Positions 15,309-17,152 of a stretch of DNA of 17,152 nt are shown here, in pieces (the first letter of the stretch is position 1; every line of letters starts with the position of its first letter). Where the stretch lies: positions 1-17,152 of the forward strand of contig JABAAI010000011.1 of the NCBI GenBank assembly GCA_014238825.1. Direction: 5' to 3'. This DNA is from Leptospirales bacterium. GTDB lineage: Bacteria > Spirochaetota > Leptospiria > Leptospirales > Leptonemataceae. Under the pieces are notes generated by a model that worked only from the letters and a program-made list of their open reading frames with translations, did no database searches and was not told the DNA's origin. The translations under genes were made by a program, and so were the position numbers.

Positions 15309-16537
15309 GCAATAACTTAGAGGATGTTCCGTCTTCTTTTCCTCATGCGTCAGATTTCGCTAGCTTAGATTTAGATCTAATAGGCACCCCAGTTTATATT
15401 ACAGATAAAACTCTCTTAGAAAAAAATCTTAAGCTATTACTTAAATTGCAAAAAGAGAGCGGTGTCAAGGTGTTGATCGCTCTCAAGGCCTTTGCCCTCC
15501 ATAAGCTCTTTCCAATGATAAACGACTATCTCAAAGGAGCAAGCGCTAGTTCTCTCTTTGAAGCACGCTTAGCCAAGGAAAAAATAAATGGAGAAATCCA
15601 TAGTTATGCACCAGCATATCCTGATAAAGATTTTCCAGAGCTACTCCAATATGTGGATCATGTAATATTTAATTCTTTTCAGCAACTCCATCGATTTTTA
15701 CCACAAGTACAAAAAGCGACAAAGAAAAAATCAGTAGGAATGCGTATCAATCCAGAGCATTCAGAAGTGAAAGTTGCAATTTATAATCCTTGTGCCCTTG
15801 GTTCAAGACTAGGCGTTAGAAGAGCAGACTTTTTGGCTGATGAACTTAGTAAGTTAGACGGCCTGCATTTTCATAATCTTTGCGAATTGAACTCAGATGC
15901 TTTAGCAAGAACATGGACATCCGTTGAAGCCAAGTTTGGAGAATTTCTTGGCCAGCTTAAATGGCTCAATTTAGGAGGAGGTCATCTGATTACTCATCCC
16001 CAATATGATCTCGAAGTACTAAAAAAAGTTATCGCTAATATAAAAGACAAGTATCCCAATTTAGAAGTATATTTAGAACCAGGTGAGGCCATATCTTATA
16101 ACTGTGGAATAGTTGCTGCCTCTGTCCTTGACATTGTTCCCTTTGGCGACACCTCTTCTAAGGCAAAGTCTGTCATCTTAGATTTTTCACCAACAGCCCA
16201 TGCACCAGACATTATAGAGATGCCCTACAGACCGACTGTGTTTAGCGACGGTGCTTTTGGAAGAGAAGCCAATCAGCAAAGCGAAGATGAGCATAGATAC
16301 CGCTTAGGTGGCGTTAGTTGCTTATCAGGTGATATTATTGGAGACTATCTATTTAATGATGAGCTTAAAATAGGACAGAAGCTTTTTTTTGGTGATATGG
16401 CTCACTATACAATGGTAAAAAATACTCATTTTAATGGTATTCGCCCTCCTGCCATAGCAGTGAGTAATATTGCTAGCGGTGAGTTAGAACTTTGTAAAAA
16501 TTTTGAGTATGAGGATTATAAAAACCGTCTTTCATAA
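15299..16537 (+). CDS. nspC: Carboxynorspermidine decarboxylase
   Basis: This PLP-dependent enzyme of the alanine racemase/ornithine decarboxylase-like fold III decarboxylates carboxy(nor)spermidine to the triamine. I chose the ATG at 15299, which overlaps the preceding gene by 10 bases; a TTG at 15287 is a less likely alternative. Counting from this ATG (412 residues), the PLP lysine is K63 in ALKAFAL. The glycine loop LGGGH is near 225-229, EPGEA at 260-264, and the cross-subunit catalytic CLSGD at 341-345. Other family marks are RINPEHSEV and NPCALGSRLGV. The two-gene pathway produces spermidine without S-adenosylmethionine decarboxylase. Which triamine is made cannot be read from sequence. 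Confidence 0.95.
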   Translation: MALSNNLEDVPSSFPHASDFASLDLDLIGTPVYITDKTLLEKNLKLLLKLQKESGVKVLIALKAFALHKLFPMINDYLKGASASSLFEARLAKEKINGEIHSYAPAYPDKDFPELLQYVDHVIFNSFQQLHRFLPQVQKATKKKSVGMRINPEHSEVKVAIYNPCALGSRLGVRRADFLADELSKLDGLHFHNLCELNSDALARTWTSVEAKFGEFLGQLKWLNLGGGHLITHPQYDLEVLKKVIANIKDKYPNLEVYLEPGEAISYNCGIVAASVLDIVPFGDTSSKAKSVILDFSPTAHAPDIIEMPYRPTVFSDGAFGREANQQSEDEHRYRLGGVSCLSGDIIGDYLFNDELKIGQKLFFGDMAHYTMVKNTHFNGIRPPAIAVSNIASGELELCKNFEYEDYKNRLS

Positions 16538-16573
16538 TCCAGCTTTCATAAAATAAGCTTAGTTCGCCTTTAC

Positions 16574-17152
16574 TTAATTAGCTAGGGGACATGGCTTGTG
16601 GTCGTCGTTAGACTGACCGCATAAGATATCACCTGTTATAGAAGAACGCAGAGTTGGTAGAAAGTCACTAGAATCCATTCCAGCCCAGTGATTAACTGAC
16701 CAATCACCACCAGTATCTGCTATTGTTAAAGCTTTTAAATCCTCCAAAGTTTTTAACTCACCATTACCATTATCAGGAGTAGTATTAATAACACCATTAA
16801 TAGTAATAGCTCCAGAATAATAGCTCTTTATAATCGTTTTATCAAGATAGTTTCCAACAAATCCTTTGCTGATACTTGTTACAATGCCTTCACTTGTTAC
16901 AGTGACATCACCAGTAGCATAGCTGTTGCTTATAGTTCCCGAGCTAACAAATCCAGCAAATACTCCGGCACTTGCTGCTCCTTCGACAGTTGCTGTTCCT
17001 GTTTCTCTTCTTGTTCCTCTTCCTGTGACAGCACCAGTAGCATAGCTGTTGCTTATTTGTATAGCAGCACTAGCATTTCCAACAAATCCTCCGACATTTG
17101 CTATTCCTTCGATATCTGCTGGTGATATGGAACTTATTATTCCTTTGACATT
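16574..17152 (-). CDS. C-terminal part of a GLUG-repeat surface protein (runs off the window)
   Basis: A minus-strand reading frame is open from the right edge to the stop TAA at 16576-16574, covering the last 192 residues of a larger protein. It contains GLUG-type repeats: GGFVGNASAAI...ISNSYATGAV, GVFAGFVSSGT..ISNSYATGDV and a degenerate KGFVGN...IIKSYYSGAI. The ISNSYATG units share an identical 25-base string (16909-16933 and 17032-17056, plus-strand coordinates). A terminal domain follows (DWSVNHWAGMDSSDFLPTLR), ending with two cysteines and CPLAN. Such repeats occur in large secreted or cell-surface adhesins. The N-terminus, export signal and start are outside the window. It converges with nspC across 36 bases. 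Confidence 0.85.
   Translation of the reverse strand, partial: NVKGIISSISPADIEGIANVGGFVGNASAAIQISNSYATGAVTGRGTRRETGTATVEGAASAGVFAGFVSSGTISNSYATGDVTVTSEGIVTSISKGFVGNYLDKTIIKSYYSGAITINGVINTTPDNGNGELKTLEDLKALTIADTGGDWSVNHWAGMDSSDFLPTLRSSITGDILCGQSNDDHKPCPLAN
16909..17056. repeat. 25-bp exact repeat pair inside the GLUG protein gene
   Basis: The 25 bases at 16909-16933 recur exactly at 17032-17056, spaced 123 bp (41 codons), so the reading frame is kept. They encode the ISNSYATG core of two GLUG units on the minus strand. The exact DNA identity, beyond what the protein needs, suggests recent duplication or recombination between repeat units. Confidence 0.8.

Noticed and set aside
16538..16573. 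Terminator hairpin between nspC and the GLUG gene (agctt...aagct)
   Set aside because: Only 5-bp arms with a 9-base loop and no T-run; below what can be supported.

Overview
The window is AT-rich bacterial chromosome carrying mostly housekeeping genes, read on both strands. Gene order and content point to a spirochaete outside Leptospira. The alpha ribosomal cluster runs infA-rpmJ-rpsM-rpsK-rpoA-rplQ with no rpsD between rpsK and rpoA, which as I recall is the Treponema/Borrelia arrangement. There is also a TP0515-like LptD/OstA outer-membrane protein and a membrane-tethered double zinc ribbon of a kind I associate with spirochaetes. Genus cannot be assigned by eye. purF and a carboxynorspermidine pathway indicate more biosynthetic capacity than the host-restricted Treponema pallidum or Borrelia.

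Layout. Positions 1-2109 hold an ammonium-transport pair: an Amt channel with an unusually long exported N-terminal region, and a P-II protein lacking the uridylylated tyrosine. Positions 2110-5168 hold a shortened alpha operon. Positions 5258-7661 hold a SAM methyltransferase, birA (biotin ligase, no DNA-binding domain) and coaX (type III pantothenate kinase). Positions 7664-8818 hold a minus-strand pair: a membrane-anchored zinc-ribbon protein and a repeat-rich putative lipoprotein with its own good promoter. Positions 8989-12521 hold lptD-like and trpS, overlapping by one base. purF (12524-13969) is on the minus strand, converging on trpS with a 2-bp gap. Positions 14127-16537 hold carboxynorspermidine synthase and nspC, which overlap. 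A minus-strand GLUG-repeat surface protein runs off the right edge (16574-17152).

How the genes work together. Amt and P-II form the usual ammonium-uptake and sensing module. The ribosomal/RNAP cluster supplies translation and transcription. BirA and CoaX are cofactor enzymes. The last plus-strand pair performs consecutive steps of the alternative (carboxy)spermidine pathway. LptD-like and GLUG proteins belong to the envelope.

No intergenic gap exceeds 300 bases, and I found no tRNA, rRNA, CRISPR array, transposase or phage gene. The most unexplained non-coding signal is a 38-bp exact repeat, containing TTGACA, in front of both amt and infA. In the amt copy it overlaps a perfect 16-bp inverted repeat. 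I see no clear new multi-gene system. The most interesting leads are this repeat, the divergent RpoA C-terminal domain, the Amt/P-II peculiarities and the minus-strand repeat/zinc-ribbon pair.
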